DNA of 64,000 nucleotides. Origin: Methanoperedens sp049303315 (GTDB lineage Archaea; Halobacteriota; Methanosarcinia; Methanosarcinales; Methanoperedenaceae). The number at the start of each line of letters is the position of its first letter. Within the stretch, counting starts at the first letter, position 1. Positions 15,856-23,320 of this stretch are shown here, in pieces. The translations under genes were made by a program, and so were the position numbers. The notes under the pieces were generated by a model, which was not told the origin of the DNA, ran no database searches, and saw nothing but the letters and a program-made list of their open reading frames with translations. Where the stretch lies: NCBI GenBank assembly GCA_049303315.1, contig JBAQMZ010000016.1:65930-129929 (forward strand), written 5' to 3'.

Positions 15856-16218
15856 CTATGGTGCTGAAACAAGGGCGCTTATCAGGTCCCTGTCTTTTTT
15901 TATCGTCTTTAGCTGGTCTGCAGGACCTATTACTGTGAGCCTTGTCTTCACAGTGGTTTTCCCGAATAGCTTATTTAATAAGTTACTGTCTTGTTTTACA
16001 GGATAACTCTCGATCTCAATTCCGGAGAAATCGTCTGGCGCTATCTCTGTCATGGTTAGCTCTATGAGCTTTGTCTGCTCGTTCGGCGTGAGTCCTTTCT
16101 CAAGTATGAGGATTTTCCCGTTTCTTACCTCGTCCAGGATTAACCGCACCTTTTCCATTGAGGTCATGGCATCGAGTTTATCCTCTGATATTAAATCCAT
16201 CTGAATTCCTTTAATCAT
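15856..16218 (-). CDS. OapB-like protein (DUF2073)
   Basis: 120 residues. The core MDLISEDKLDAMTSMEKVRLILDEVRNGKILILEKGLTPNEQTKLIELTM, with GIEIESY and LTVIGPADQLKTI later, is the archaeal DUF2073/OapB family, found beside an Era-like GTPase and OapC. Two starts are possible. ATG 16218 overlaps the stop of micro-ORF copy 4 (ATGA). ATG 16200 has AAAGGA a few nt upstream and begins at the conserved part. The second may be the ancestral start, with the element inserted just upstream. Confidence 0.85.
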   Translation of the reverse strand: MIKGIQMDLISEDKLDAMTSMEKVRLILDEVRNGKILILEKGLTPNEQTKLIELTMTEIAPDDFSGIEIESYPVKQDSNLLNKLFGKTTVKTRLTVIGPADQLKTIKKDRDLISALVSAP

Positions 16219-16490
16219 AAAGCGACACCTCGCTTTATGCGGTGTCCACGTAAACCGATACCCCGGTTTACGTGGTGTTCAGGTATGCTTTGCATACCTG
16301 TCGTTTGATAAACCTTTCTTAAAGGTTTACGTATGGCAGAGCCATACGTGTTGTCTTTAATAAACTTTTCTAAAAGTTTAGTGACGCCTCGTTTTATGAA
16401 TCCACGTATAGCGAAGCTATACGTGTGTGCGGTGTAAACTGACGCAACAGTTTTTGATAAAGCGTTCATAAAGTTTTTCATAATAATCAC
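16215..16490 (-). CDS. Micro-ORF repeat element, composite copy 4 (91 aa, between GTPase and oapB)
   Basis: Minus-strand frame from GTG 16490, overlapping the GTPase stop as GTGA, or from ATG 16481, to TGA overlapping the oapB ATG 16218. The peptide contains MKNFMNALSKTVASVYTAHT, then TKLLEKFIKDNTYGSAIR, then KPLRKVYQTTGMQSIPEHH, and ends HRIKRGVAL. It is three head modules in series, each with its own hairpin: one degenerate, then AAACTTTT/AAAAGTTT and AAACCTTT/AAAGGTTT. All are read in one frame without a stop. This is the longest copy and looks like nested or tandem insertion. It has no resemblance to an ordinary protein domain. Confidence 0.6.
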   Translation of the reverse strand: MIIMKNFMNALSKTVASVYTAHTYSFAIRGFIKRGVTKLLEKFIKDNTYGSAIRKPLRKVYQTTGMQSIPEHHVNRGIGLRGHRIKRGVAL

Positions 16491-17125
16491 CCGAAGTGCT
16501 GAGCAATCTGTTGATACAGTGCATCTATGTTCTGTCCCTCAAGAGCGGAGATGGGAACGAGGGGATGCTGCGGGAACGCGCTGTGAATCCTTGCCGGCGA
16601 TGAGGTGGGAAGGTCGATCTTATTGGCTGCTATCAAAAGCGGAAGCTTCCGTGCCTCCATATTGCCTATTACGACAACATTAACCTGTGTGTACGGGTCT
16701 TCTGTCGCATCCATAACAAGTATAACACCGTCAAGGTCATCGAGCCATTTCACGGCTTCAATCACCCCTTCGGTGGCTTCTTTGGAGCGCCTTTTGGATT
16801 CCTCTTCAGTCAAGCCAAACGCCATAAAATCATGGAAATCGATTTTGGTAGCAAGTCCGGGGGTATCAATAATATCCAGAGTCACGGACGAGCCGTTGCA
16901 TTCGATGGTCACACCTTCGCGTCGGCGCGCCCTGCGGGTTTCATGGGGGATATGGGATACCGAACCCATGGCATCGCCGGTCCAGTCCCTGACAATCCTG
17001 TTCGCAAGCGTAGTCTTCCCCGCATTGGGAGGACCATATATTCCAATCCTCGCTTTCTTTTTCCTGAACAGCTTTTTAAACCAGTTAAAGTTCAGCCCCA
17101 GTCTTTTTATTATGCCCATAGTCAT
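16487..17125 (-). CDS. Era/Der-like GTPase of the Oap operon
   Basis: 212 residues. G1 is GIYGPPNAGKTTLANRI. The segment CNGSSVTLDIIDTPGLA carries G3 (DTPG). G4 is AANKIDLP and G5 is near PISALEGQN. The N-terminus (KRLGLNFNWFKKLFRKKK) is basic and amphipathic, suggesting membrane or RNA contact. This archaeal GTPase is regularly the first gene before OapB and OapC; its role is unknown, with links to ribosome or replication proposed only from context. Starts at 17125 and 17119 (MGIIKRLG) are both possible; GAGG lies upstream. It ends in GTGA, overlapping micro-ORF copy 4. Confidence 0.88.
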   Translation of the reverse strand: MTMGIIKRLGLNFNWFKKLFRKKKARIGIYGPPNAGKTTLANRIVRDWTGDAMGSVSHIPHETRRARRREGVTIECNGSSVTLDIIDTPGLATKIDFHDFMAFGLTEEESKRRSKEATEGVIEAVKWLDDLDGVILVMDATEDPYTQVNVVVIGNMEARKLPLLIAANKIDLPTSSPARIHSAFPQHPLVPISALEGQNIDALYQQIAQHFG

Positions 17126-17212
17126 TATGCCTCATTGTTTAATATCAGTTCTCTCTTTTTTAGTTTTCCCTTAATTTTGAAAAAACCAACAATATGTCTC
17201 CTCTTTTGAAAG

Positions 17213-18616
17213 TTAATCAAACTCCGACAACTTCAACTGCCTTCTTGAACACTTCTCGCCCGGAATCTCAACAGGATAAACACCGCTTAGACAACCCACG
17301 CACAAATCATCCATAGGAATCCCGATAGAACTCACAAGCCCTTCAATGCTCAAATATCCCAGGGAATCGGCATTAATCAAAGCCTCAACACCTTTCACCG
17401 ACTTATAAGCAGCCACAAGTTCCTCTCTTGTAGCCATGTCAATCCCCAGATAACACGGTGAAATAATCGGCGGGCTGGCAACCCTCATGTGAATCTCCTT
17501 CGTTCCGGCTTTTCGGATTAAATCGATTATCCGCCGCGAGGTTGTCCCGCGCACAATGCTGTCGTCGATAAGCACAACTCTTTTACCTTCGATGTTTGGC
17601 TTTATAGTATTGAGTTTCAATCTGACCGCAGTCTCTCTCATATCCTGTCCCGGCATGATGAAAGTCCGTCCTATATAGCGGTTCTTCATCAATCCTTCCA
17701 TATAATCGATGCCTGAACTCTTGGAGAAACCTATCGCATAAGTAATTCCAGAATCAGGCACCGGGGATACGATATCGGCTTCTACCGGATGCTCCTTGAA
17801 AAGTGTTGCTCCGATGCGCATCCTGACATTATATACAAGCTGTCCGTCTATAACCGAATCTGGGCGCGCAAAATAAATATATTCGAAAACACAGTGCGCG
17901 CAATTCTTTGATTTAACAAGCTGGCGGCTTTCATACGACCCGTTGCTGAATATCAGCATTTCCCCCGGAACAACATCACGAATAAAATCCCCATTTAATA
18001 TATCAATAGCAACGCTTTCAGACGCCACAACAAAACCATTATCAATACGCCCAAGACACAGGGGTTTTACTCCCAGCGGGTCGCGGACAATGACAAGCGT
18101 TTTGTCTATCAGGATGGCAAGCGAATAAGAACCGACAAGCCTTTTCATCATCTCCCTGACAGCATCTTCAAGTTCATTGTGCATGAGTTCTTTAACCAGG
18201 AGATGCGCAATGACCTCGGTATCAGAATCCGAGAGAAATATTCTCCCCTCTTTTACAAGCTCTTCTCTCAATTCTTTTGAATTAACAAGATTGCCATTAT
18301 GCGCAATCGCTATTGTCCCGCTGCTGAAACTGACAAGAAGAGGCTGGCAATTCTCAATCTTTGAGCCGCCAGTAGTCGAATAACGGACATGCCCGATGCC
18401 GACATGACCTTTCAGTTTCTGGATATCGGCTTTATTAAAAACATCAGGCACGAGTCCCATGCCTTTTAAAGTCTGGACACAGTTCCCGTCATGGACGGTT
18501 ATGCCGGCAGATTCCTGGCCCCTGTGCTGGAGAGAATATAACGCGTAATAGATTGATAGTGCGGCAGGCGCCTCTTCTTTATAAGAGACACCGACTATAC
18601 CGCATTCTTCATGCAA
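17213..18616 (-). CDS. purF: Amidophosphoribosyltransferase
   Basis: 467 residues. It begins MHEECGIVGV, so the glutaminase nucleophile is Cys5 after removal of a four-residue propeptide. SLQHRGQESAGI follows. The phosphoribosyltransferase half has the PRPP loop VVLIDDSIVRGTTSRRII. Late cysteines (CVGCLSGVYP and a Cys near the end) fit the [4Fe-4S] class of PurF. It makes 5-phosphoribosylamine, the first step of purine synthesis. The start is TTG at 18616 with GGTGA upstream. It lies downstream of eL37 with an 11-nt gap in a translation-linked operon. Confidence 0.95.
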   Translation of the reverse strand: MHEECGIVGVSYKEEAPAALSIYYALYSLQHRGQESAGITVHDGNCVQTLKGMGLVPDVFNKADIQKLKGHVGIGHVRYSTTGGSKIENCQPLLVSFSSGTIAIAHNGNLVNSKELREELVKEGRIFLSDSDTEVIAHLLVKELMHNELEDAVREMMKRLVGSYSLAILIDKTLVIVRDPLGVKPLCLGRIDNGFVVASESVAIDILNGDFIRDVVPGEMLIFSNGSYESRQLVKSKNCAHCVFEYIYFARPDSVIDGQLVYNVRMRIGATLFKEHPVEADIVSPVPDSGITYAIGFSKSSGIDYMEGLMKNRYIGRTFIMPGQDMRETAVRLKLNTIKPNIEGKRVVLIDDSIVRGTTSRRIIDLIRKAGTKEIHMRVASPPIISPCYLGIDMATREELVAAYKSVKGVEALINADSLGYLSIEGLVSSIGIPMDDLCVGCLSGVYPVEIPGEKCSRRQLKLSEFD

Positions 18617-18627
18617 CCGGGGTCACC

Positions 18628-18798
18628 TTAATATCCGCATTTTTCTTGCCATTTGTATGATCTCATTCGTTTGGTCTTACCGAATCCGCACGATGCACAC
18701 ATTTTTGTATGGGTATTAAATGAAACGCTTCCGCATCTTCTGCATTTTATATGGGTCTTATGCTGGCGCATACCCATTGACGGCGTACCTTTTGACAT
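18628..18798 (-). CDS. rpl37e: 50S ribosomal protein eL37
   Basis: 56 residues, starting MSKGTPSMGMRQHKTHIKCR. The zinc site C-x2-C...C-x2-C is present in IKCRRCGSVSF and KMCASCGFGKT, followed by RMRSYKWQEKCGY. This matches archaeal/eukaryotic eL37 along its full length. It sits between the Lsm and purF genes, as in many euryarchaea. The ATG is preceded by GGTGATAATAA. The gene is under 60 codons and easily overlooked. Confidence 0.95.
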   Translation of the reverse strand: MSKGTPSMGMRQHKTHIKCRRCGSVSFNTHTKMCASCGFGKTKRMRSYKWQEKCGY

Positions 18799-18818
18799 TT
18801 ATTATCACCTTTGTTATT

Positions 18819-19034
18819 TTAAGGAGAAATGAATACTATATTATCCCCGCGGACAACTACAGTTCCAAGTTTCTTTGTTTCGTTCTCTTTTATTTCCTCG
18901 GCTTTTTCCAGTACTATGTTCATGTGAATATCGTAGCCCTGCAATTCGCCTCTGAATTCCCTTGAGCCCTTTAACCGTATCAGTACGGATTTGTTTAATG
19001 CATTGTTTAGAATGTCGAGGGGTCTGTTTCCCAT
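18819..19034 (-). CDS. lsm: Sm-like archaeal protein (LSm)
   Basis: 71 residues, an entire Sm fold: Sm1 LNKSVLIRLKGSREFRGELQGYDIHMNIVLEKA and Sm2 GTVVVRGDNIVFISP. Archaeal Lsm proteins form heptameric rings that bind U-rich RNA. The start has AGGAG about 8 nt upstream. It is the first gene of the lsm-eL37-purF operon and divergent from the PUA gene cluster. Confidence 0.95.
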   Translation of the reverse strand: MGNRPLDILNNALNKSVLIRLKGSREFRGELQGYDIHMNIVLEKAEEIKENETKKLGTVVVRGDNIVFISP

Positions 19035-19091
19035 AAAACGCTCCTGATTATTAGTAAACTATTAATTCAATAGTGCACCAAAGTGGTCAGG

Positions 19092-19104
19092 ACAATATTT
19101 AAAA
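19092..19104 (-). promoter_or_regulatory. Probable TATA box for lsm-eL37-purF
   Basis: On the minus strand the sequence reads TTTTAAATATT, an AT-rich TATA-like element about 60 nt before the lsm ATG. This would place transcription start near 19068 and leave a short leader. The same run on the plus strand is only about 20 nt from ATG 19118, so it probably does not serve the PUA side unless that transcript is leaderless. Confidence 0.4.
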
Positions 19105-19117
19105 CTATTGGTGGCAA

Positions 19118-19228
19118 ATGAAAACCTTTAAGAAATGTTTATCAAACGAAGGGGTATGCAAAGCATACCCCAACACGCCCTCCCGAGGCGTGACTCGGGA
19201 CGTCATAAAGGGGCGTAACCCTTTATGA
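19118..19228 (+). CDS. Micro-ORF repeat element, copy 5 (36 aa, leader of PUA-sepF operon)
   Basis: The only copy not preceded by a same-strand gene. ATG 19118 has GGTGG 4-5 nt upstream, so the micro-ORF has its own ribosome-binding site and is the first frame of the transcript. Its TGA overlaps the PUA-protein ATG (ATGA). The peptide starts MKTFKKCLSNEGVCKAYPNT and ends VIKGRNPL. Hairpins: GGGGTATGC/GCATACCCC and CATAAAGGG/CCCTTTATG enclosing the next start. The head hairpin is imperfect here. It looks like an element inserted between an older ribosome-binding site and its ATG. Confidence 0.62.
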   Translation: MKTFKKCLSNEGVCKAYPNTPSRGVTRDVIKGRNPL

Positions 19229-19707
19229 AAATAAAATCACGGAATATATTGAGAAAAACCGAAGAAAAGGCTCTCGTCAGTGATATTATGGAAGCCTTTG
19301 GCGATGTCTCTTCTTTTAGCGGAAAAAAACTTGAATATGTACAGTCTGATGAATGGGATTTTATTTTCGTGGACGGTGAACCGCTATTATTCAAGATTGA
19401 AGGAAAAATATTCCCGACAGTAAAAGGCGCTCTCAAGTTGAACCCTTCCCGGCGCAGGGTTGTGGTAGACCCCGGGGCAGTGAAGTTCATCATAAACGGG
19501 GCTGACATAATGGCTCCGGGAATAGTGGATGCCGACCCTGCTATCAGGGAGGGCGACCTCGTTATAGTAGTGGAACAGGCTCATGGGAAGGCTCTCGCTA
19601 TCGGAAGGGCTCTTATGGCCGGAAAAGGCATGGCAGGGGGAAAAGGAAAGGCTGTCAAATCCATACATTTTGTCGGGGACGAAATATGGAAGCTTGAACA
19701 GAAATAA
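19225..19707 (+). CDS. PUA-domain RNA-binding protein (MCT-1/Tma20-like)
   Basis: 160 residues: an N-terminal pre-PUA domain (KIKSRNILRKTEEKALVSDIMEAFG...) and a C-terminal PUA domain (VVVDPGAVKFIINGADIMAPGI, AIREGDLVIVVEQ, ALAIGRALM). The closest known relatives are archaeal DUF1947 and eukaryotic MCT-1/Tma20/eIF2D-type proteins involved in translation; the precise archaeal role is not settled. It leads an operon with sepF, a ZPR1-like gene and an RNA methyltransferase, and its start is coupled to micro-ORF copy 5. Confidence 0.88.
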   Translation: MKIKSRNILRKTEEKALVSDIMEAFGDVSSFSGKKLEYVQSDEWDFIFVDGEPLLFKIEGKIFPTVKGALKLNPSRRRVVVDPGAVKFIINGADIMAPGIVDADPAIREGDLVIVVEQAHGKALAIGRALMAGKGMAGGKGKAVKSIHFVGDEIWKLEQK

Positions 19708-19748
19708 ATAAATAGATACAAACAGTAAGGAGTAAAGGTGATGATTTC

Positions 19749-20120
19749 ATGGCGTCGAAATTTTTAGATAAGTTCCTAGGAAGCGGGAAAAAGGCAAAAG
19801 CTGAGGCAGAGGAATATCAAGAACTTGATTTATCGGAATTTGAAGAAGGTTTCAAAGATGAACCGACGGGTACTTTTATCCGGATAGCTGAACTTTCCGG
19901 GCTTGATATTATGCCGGAATTGAAGAAGCAGATATACGGCGGGAATATCCTTATGATTGATGTATCGCCTGCAAAAAAGGATAAAATGGTTTTCGACAGG
20001 GCAATCAAGGATTTAAAACAGGTTGTTGGCGATGTACATGGCGACATTGCAATGATAAAGGAAGACCAGGTCATTGTAACGCCGCGCGGCGTGCGTATCG
20101 ACAGACAAAAGTTAAAGTGA
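19749..20120 (+). CDS. sepF: Archaeal SepF, cell-division FtsZ anchor
   Basis: 123 residues. The N-terminal amphipathic membrane-binding helix is ASKFLDKFLGSGKK. An acidic linker follows, then the SepF core FIRIAELSGLDIMPELKKQIYGGNILMIDVSP...KMVFDRAIKDLKQVVGDVHGDIA. Archaeal SepF tethers FtsZ1 to the membrane at the division site. The stop overlaps the next gene's GTG start (GTGA). Genes for PUA, SepF and ZPR1-like proteins in a row are usual in Methanosarcinales. Confidence 0.92.
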   Translation: MASKFLDKFLGSGKKAKAEAEEYQELDLSEFEEGFKDEPTGTFIRIAELSGLDIMPELKKQIYGGNILMIDVSPAKKDKMVFDRAIKDLKQVVGDVHGDIAMIKEDQVIVTPRGVRIDRQKLK

Positions 20121-20695
20121 ACTCTGAACCGATTCACCCATTAACCGTTACCAGGAGCGTTTGTCCGCTCTGTCATAAGGAACTCCTGACAAACTGGGTT
20201 CCGGATAATATTCCTTTTTTCGGGGAAGTGATGCATATTACTTCCATCTGCGAATGCGGCTTCCGGTATTCTGATACTTTAATACTGGCACAGCGTAAGC
20301 CTGTGCGGTACGAATTGAAAATAAAAAACCAGGATGACCTTGATGCGCGGGTGGTGCGTTCCACATCAGGGACGATAAGGATTCCTGAACTCGGTGTAAA
20401 CATAGAGCCGGGACCGGCCTCTGAATCTTTTGTCTCTAATATCGAAGGCGTGCTTGACAGGGTTGAAGAAATACTTGGAATGGTGACGCGCTGGGACGAG
20501 AAAGAAAAAACAGAGCGCGCACTGGAACTTCTCTCGATTTTAGAAAAAATAAAAGCAGGTAATTATGAGATAACCGTTATCATTGAGGACCCGCTGGGCA
20601 ACAGCGCCATAATTGCAGAAAATGCCACGAAAAAGGAGCTTACAGCGGAAGATGTTGCTCATCTTAAAACCGGTATGATAATTTTTGAGAAATAA
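20117..20695 (+). CDS. ZPR1-type zinc-finger protein
   Basis: 192 residues starting at GTG 20117, coupled to sepF by GTGA. The zinc finger CPLCHKELLTNWVPDNIPFFGEVMHITSICECGF is followed by the ZPR1 beta domain (LDARVVRSTSGTIRIPELGVNIEPG). It has one ZPR1 module where eukaryotic ZPR1 has two. The eukaryotic protein acts as a chaperone for elongation factor 1A; an equivalent archaeal role is inference. Confidence 0.88.
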   Translation: MNSEPIHPLTVTRSVCPLCHKELLTNWVPDNIPFFGEVMHITSICECGFRYSDTLILAQRKPVRYELKIKNQDDLDARVVRSTSGTIRIPELGVNIEPGPASESFVSNIEGVLDRVEEILGMVTRWDEKEKTERALELLSILEKIKAGNYEITVIIEDPLGNSAIIAENATKKELTAEDVAHLKTGMIIFEK

Positions 20696-22064
20696 CAGCA
20701 TTTTCATAAGGCAAAAAGCGTATTTCGTCATCCTGCAGCTCCTGAAATCAATAATAGCGGGGAAAAAATATCCCGACATGCTGCTTGGCGGGATTTTTAA
20801 AAATGAAACTTTTTCATCAGCCGAAAAGGCCACCATCGTTGGGCTCATTTACGGAATCCTGCACCATCGCGGGCGGATTGATTATATTATCGGACATGCA
20901 TCAAGAGCCTCGCTCCCCGATATTGATTTAAATATTCTCAATATACTCAGGATTTGCACTTATCAGGCAGTGTTTACCGGGGCATCGGCTGCCAGTGTCA
21001 TAAATAACGCTACGGCGCTTTGCGTTGATGAGAAAAGGTTCGAAGGTTTTATAAAAAGAACGGTTGAGGGGATAATAAAAAATAAAGATGAAGTTACCTT
21101 CCCCGATAAAGAAAAAACACCTCTTGAATATATCTCAATATATCATTCACACCCTGCATGGATTGTGGAAAAATGGTTGAAAGAGTTTCATGAACCCGGC
21201 GAGGTGGAAGCGCTATGCTCTGCCAATAATCATGAACCTCCTTTAACAATACGCGCCAATCCCCTGAAGACAAAACGCGAATCTCTCCAGAAGTCACTTG
21301 ACCATGAGGGCTATACTTCATCACCAACAATGTTCTCGTCTTTCGGGCTTGTTGTTGATAAAAAAGAGGATATCTTTAAAACAGATGCCTTTGCGAATGG
21401 GGCTTTTGAGGTGCAGGACGAGGGCAGCCAGCTTATTACTTTGCTTACGGGGGCAAAGCCGGGAGAATTTATTGTGGATGCATGTGCAGGAAACGGCGGA
21501 AAGTCCCTGTTCCTTTCAGGACTGATGAAGAATAAAGGCACCATTATTGCTTTTGAAACCAGCGCTTCAAAGCTTGCAAACCTGAGGCGGCGGGCAGCGA
21601 AGGCAGGCGCTTTGAATATCAGGACTGTTCAAACTGACATGCTTGGTGAATACGATGGCCGGGCTGATTGCGTATTGATAGACGCCCCATGCTCAGGAAT
21701 GGGAGTATTCAGGAGAAACCCGGATTCGAAATGGAGGCTGACCCGTGAAGATATTACAGAACTTGCGGCAAAGCAAAAAGAAATATTAAGGGAATATAGC
21801 GGTCTTGTAAAACCCGGCGGGAGGCTTGTCTATGCAACATGTACCATCAGCAGGGAGGAAAATGAGGAGGTTGTGCGGGGGTTTCTTGAGGAGAACATGG
21901 ATTTCTACATGGTTCCTGCTTCTGATATGAACCCAGAAATATTTGGCAAATTTACGACGGAAGAAGGATTCTTCAGGTCAGTGCCGCATGTCCATAATAC
22001 TGATGGGTTTTTCGGGGCTGTGATGAGGCGCGAAAGTGTACTCGGATTAAGAAAAATATTCTAA
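20685..22064 (+). CDS. NOL1/NOP2/Sun-family RNA (cytosine-5) methyltransferase, RsmB-like
   Basis: 459 residues. Residues about 5-140 form a NusB-like domain as in bacterial RsmB. The rest is the SAM methyltransferase: VDACAGNGGKSLFLSG (motif I), DAPCSGMGVFRRNPDSKW (motif IV with Cys) and LVYATCTISREENEEVV (motif VI with the catalytic TC). The target, rRNA or tRNA, is not determined by sequence alone. The start is TTG 20685, overlapping the ZPR1 gene by 11 nt. Confidence 0.88.
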   Translation: MRNNSIFIRQKAYFVILQLLKSIIAGKKYPDMLLGGIFKNETFSSAEKATIVGLIYGILHHRGRIDYIIGHASRASLPDIDLNILNILRICTYQAVFTGASAASVINNATALCVDEKRFEGFIKRTVEGIIKNKDEVTFPDKEKTPLEYISIYHSHPAWIVEKWLKEFHEPGEVEALCSANNHEPPLTIRANPLKTKRESLQKSLDHEGYTSSPTMFSSFGLVVDKKEDIFKTDAFANGAFEVQDEGSQLITLLTGAKPGEFIVDACAGNGGKSLFLSGLMKNKGTIIAFETSASKLANLRRRAAKAGALNIRTVQTDMLGEYDGRADCVLIDAPCSGMGVFRRNPDSKWRLTREDITELAAKQKEILREYSGLVKPGGRLVYATCTISREENEEVVRGFLEENMDFYMVPASDMNPEIFGKFTTEEGFFRSVPHVHNTDGFFGAVMRRESVLGLRKIF

Positions 22065-22086
22065 AGCTTTCTGTAATCAATACCCA

Positions 22087-22755
22087 CTAAAAAGGAGTTT
22101 CGTTACTTTTTTTATTTCCTAAAGATCTCTGTAATTCATTCATATCTTCATCAGATAAAGGCTCATTATTTAACTCATTGACTAACCACAATCCACTTTT
22201 ACGAATTTTCTCTTTAGGGGAAAATAAACCTAACCAATTATTTGATGGTTTGCATTCATTACATAATGATACTGTAGAAATAATTTTTGATTCGAGTTCG
22301 AGTCTTTTTTCTTTGTTATCTACTTGGAATGCAACAAAACTAAAATTATCTTGAAGCTCTTTTGTAACTTTATTCTCAATTTCTTTTTGTTTATTAAAAT
22401 CAATGAAATTCGTATAGTTTTCTTTTGCTTTTTTGGATGTTAGGTCTAACTCCCATTTTTCAAGAAAAGAATTTTTGTCCTTATTTAAGATGCACCTGCC
22501 AATGTTTTTTCGGAATATGCTTCTATCTTTATTTTCATTAACGAAATGCTGTTTTAGTCGGGATCTTAATTGATTATTACCCGTATGCGTTCCAATACGA
22601 ACTATCCTATTAGTACCATGAGCAGATTCTCCTCTTTCAAACAGGATATAAATACCGTTAAGTGGAATAAGTGGAATATCTTCTTCTTTAAAAGGAAATT
22701 TCAATTTTCTGAGGTTGTTAAATTGTTGATGTAACTCGTTGCATTTTTCACTCAT
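22087..22755 (-). CDS. GIY-YIG nuclease-like protein
   Basis: 222 residues. NGIYILFERGE (residues 33-43) supplies GIY; VRIGTHTG (52-59) stands where YIG is expected; R65 and the RLKQHF helix follow. This is a divergent GIY-YIG fold with a long, charged C-terminal extension (residues about 85-222), not recognised. Codon and base use are much more AT-rich than in the operon on its left. It overlaps the end of the DUF6884-like gene by 8 nt. The two make a small transferred cassette. A role in DNA processing or defence is inferred from fold and context only. Confidence 0.7.
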   Translation of the reverse strand: MSEKCNELHQQFNNLRKLKFPFKEEDIPLIPLNGIYILFERGESAHGTNRIVRIGTHTGNNQLRSRLKQHFVNENKDRSIFRKNIGRCILNKDKNSFLEKWELDLTSKKAKENYTNFIDFNKQKEIENKVTKELQDNFSFVAFQVDNKEKRLELESKIISTVSLCNECKPSNNWLGLFSPKEKIRKSGLWLVNELNNEPLSDEDMNELQRSLGNKKSNETPF

Positions 22756-23209
22756 CTGAACATTCCTCTTTTAAGAAACCAATTCTTTCACCAATTCTTT
22801 TTCCTTTTAATATATCTTTATCATTTTTGATATAAGGAATTAAATTTTCTGAATATCTTTTTCCAGCCAAAAAGATTATTTCATCCGAATTTAAATCGCA
22901 TTTTTCCCCTAATTTTTTAATTACTGTTTTAGCCCATTCTTCTCTTTCTTTTTTTGATAAAACCTTTACATTAGGATTTTTTTCTATTTGCTTTTTTGAA
23001 ATATTGCTCAAAGTTTCATTGTAAGGTTCTATTTCATCATCCAAATTTAATAATCCATATTTTGCAGAAAGGATGAAAATTTTATTAGGGTTTAATAATT
23101 TAGCATACTTAAGGCTATATCTGAAAAGCGAACTAATGTACAAGTCTTTAGCTTTTGCTTTACAAGGTAATTTTTCGCTTACACATGAAATTAAAACGAT
23201 TCTTTTCAT
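22748..23209 (-). CDS. DUF6884-like protein
   Basis: 153 residues. Diagnostic pieces are VLISCVSEKLPCKAKAKDLY, SSLFRYSLKYAK, IFILSAKYGLLNLDDEIEPY and a late AGKRYSENLI. This family occurs in phages, plasmids and genomic islands and its biochemistry is not known to me. A TATA-like ATTTATATGC lies about 25 nt before the ATG on the minus strand. It is followed by the GIY-YIG gene with overlap, so the pair is co-translated. Confidence 0.7.
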   Translation of the reverse strand: MKRIVLISCVSEKLPCKAKAKDLYISSLFRYSLKYAKLLNPNKIFILSAKYGLLNLDDEIEPYNETLSNISKKQIEKNPNVKVLSKKEREEWAKTVIKKLGEKCDLNSDEIIFLAGKRYSENLIPYIKNDKDILKGKRIGERIGFLKEECSDE

Positions 23210-23320
23210 GTTAATTGAATTATTTTAAGTGCATATAAATATTATTAAGACAACCTCCTATTCATAAAAAAATAAAAAAGTTACTTAAATAAGTATAGCT
23301 TGTTCATATCAGTAAATCAA
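23210..23320 (-). promoter_or_regulatory. AT-rich region with promoter of the DUF6884/GIY-YIG cassette
   Basis: 111 nt, almost entirely A and T. The minus strand reads AATATTTATATGC near 23246-23234, a TATA-like element about 25 nt before ATG 23209, compatible with a leaderless or very short leader. The right part (23260-23320) is the downstream end of the tungstate transporter operon and has T-rich minus-strand runs (TTTTTTATTTTTTTATG) that could terminate it. Confidence 0.4.
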
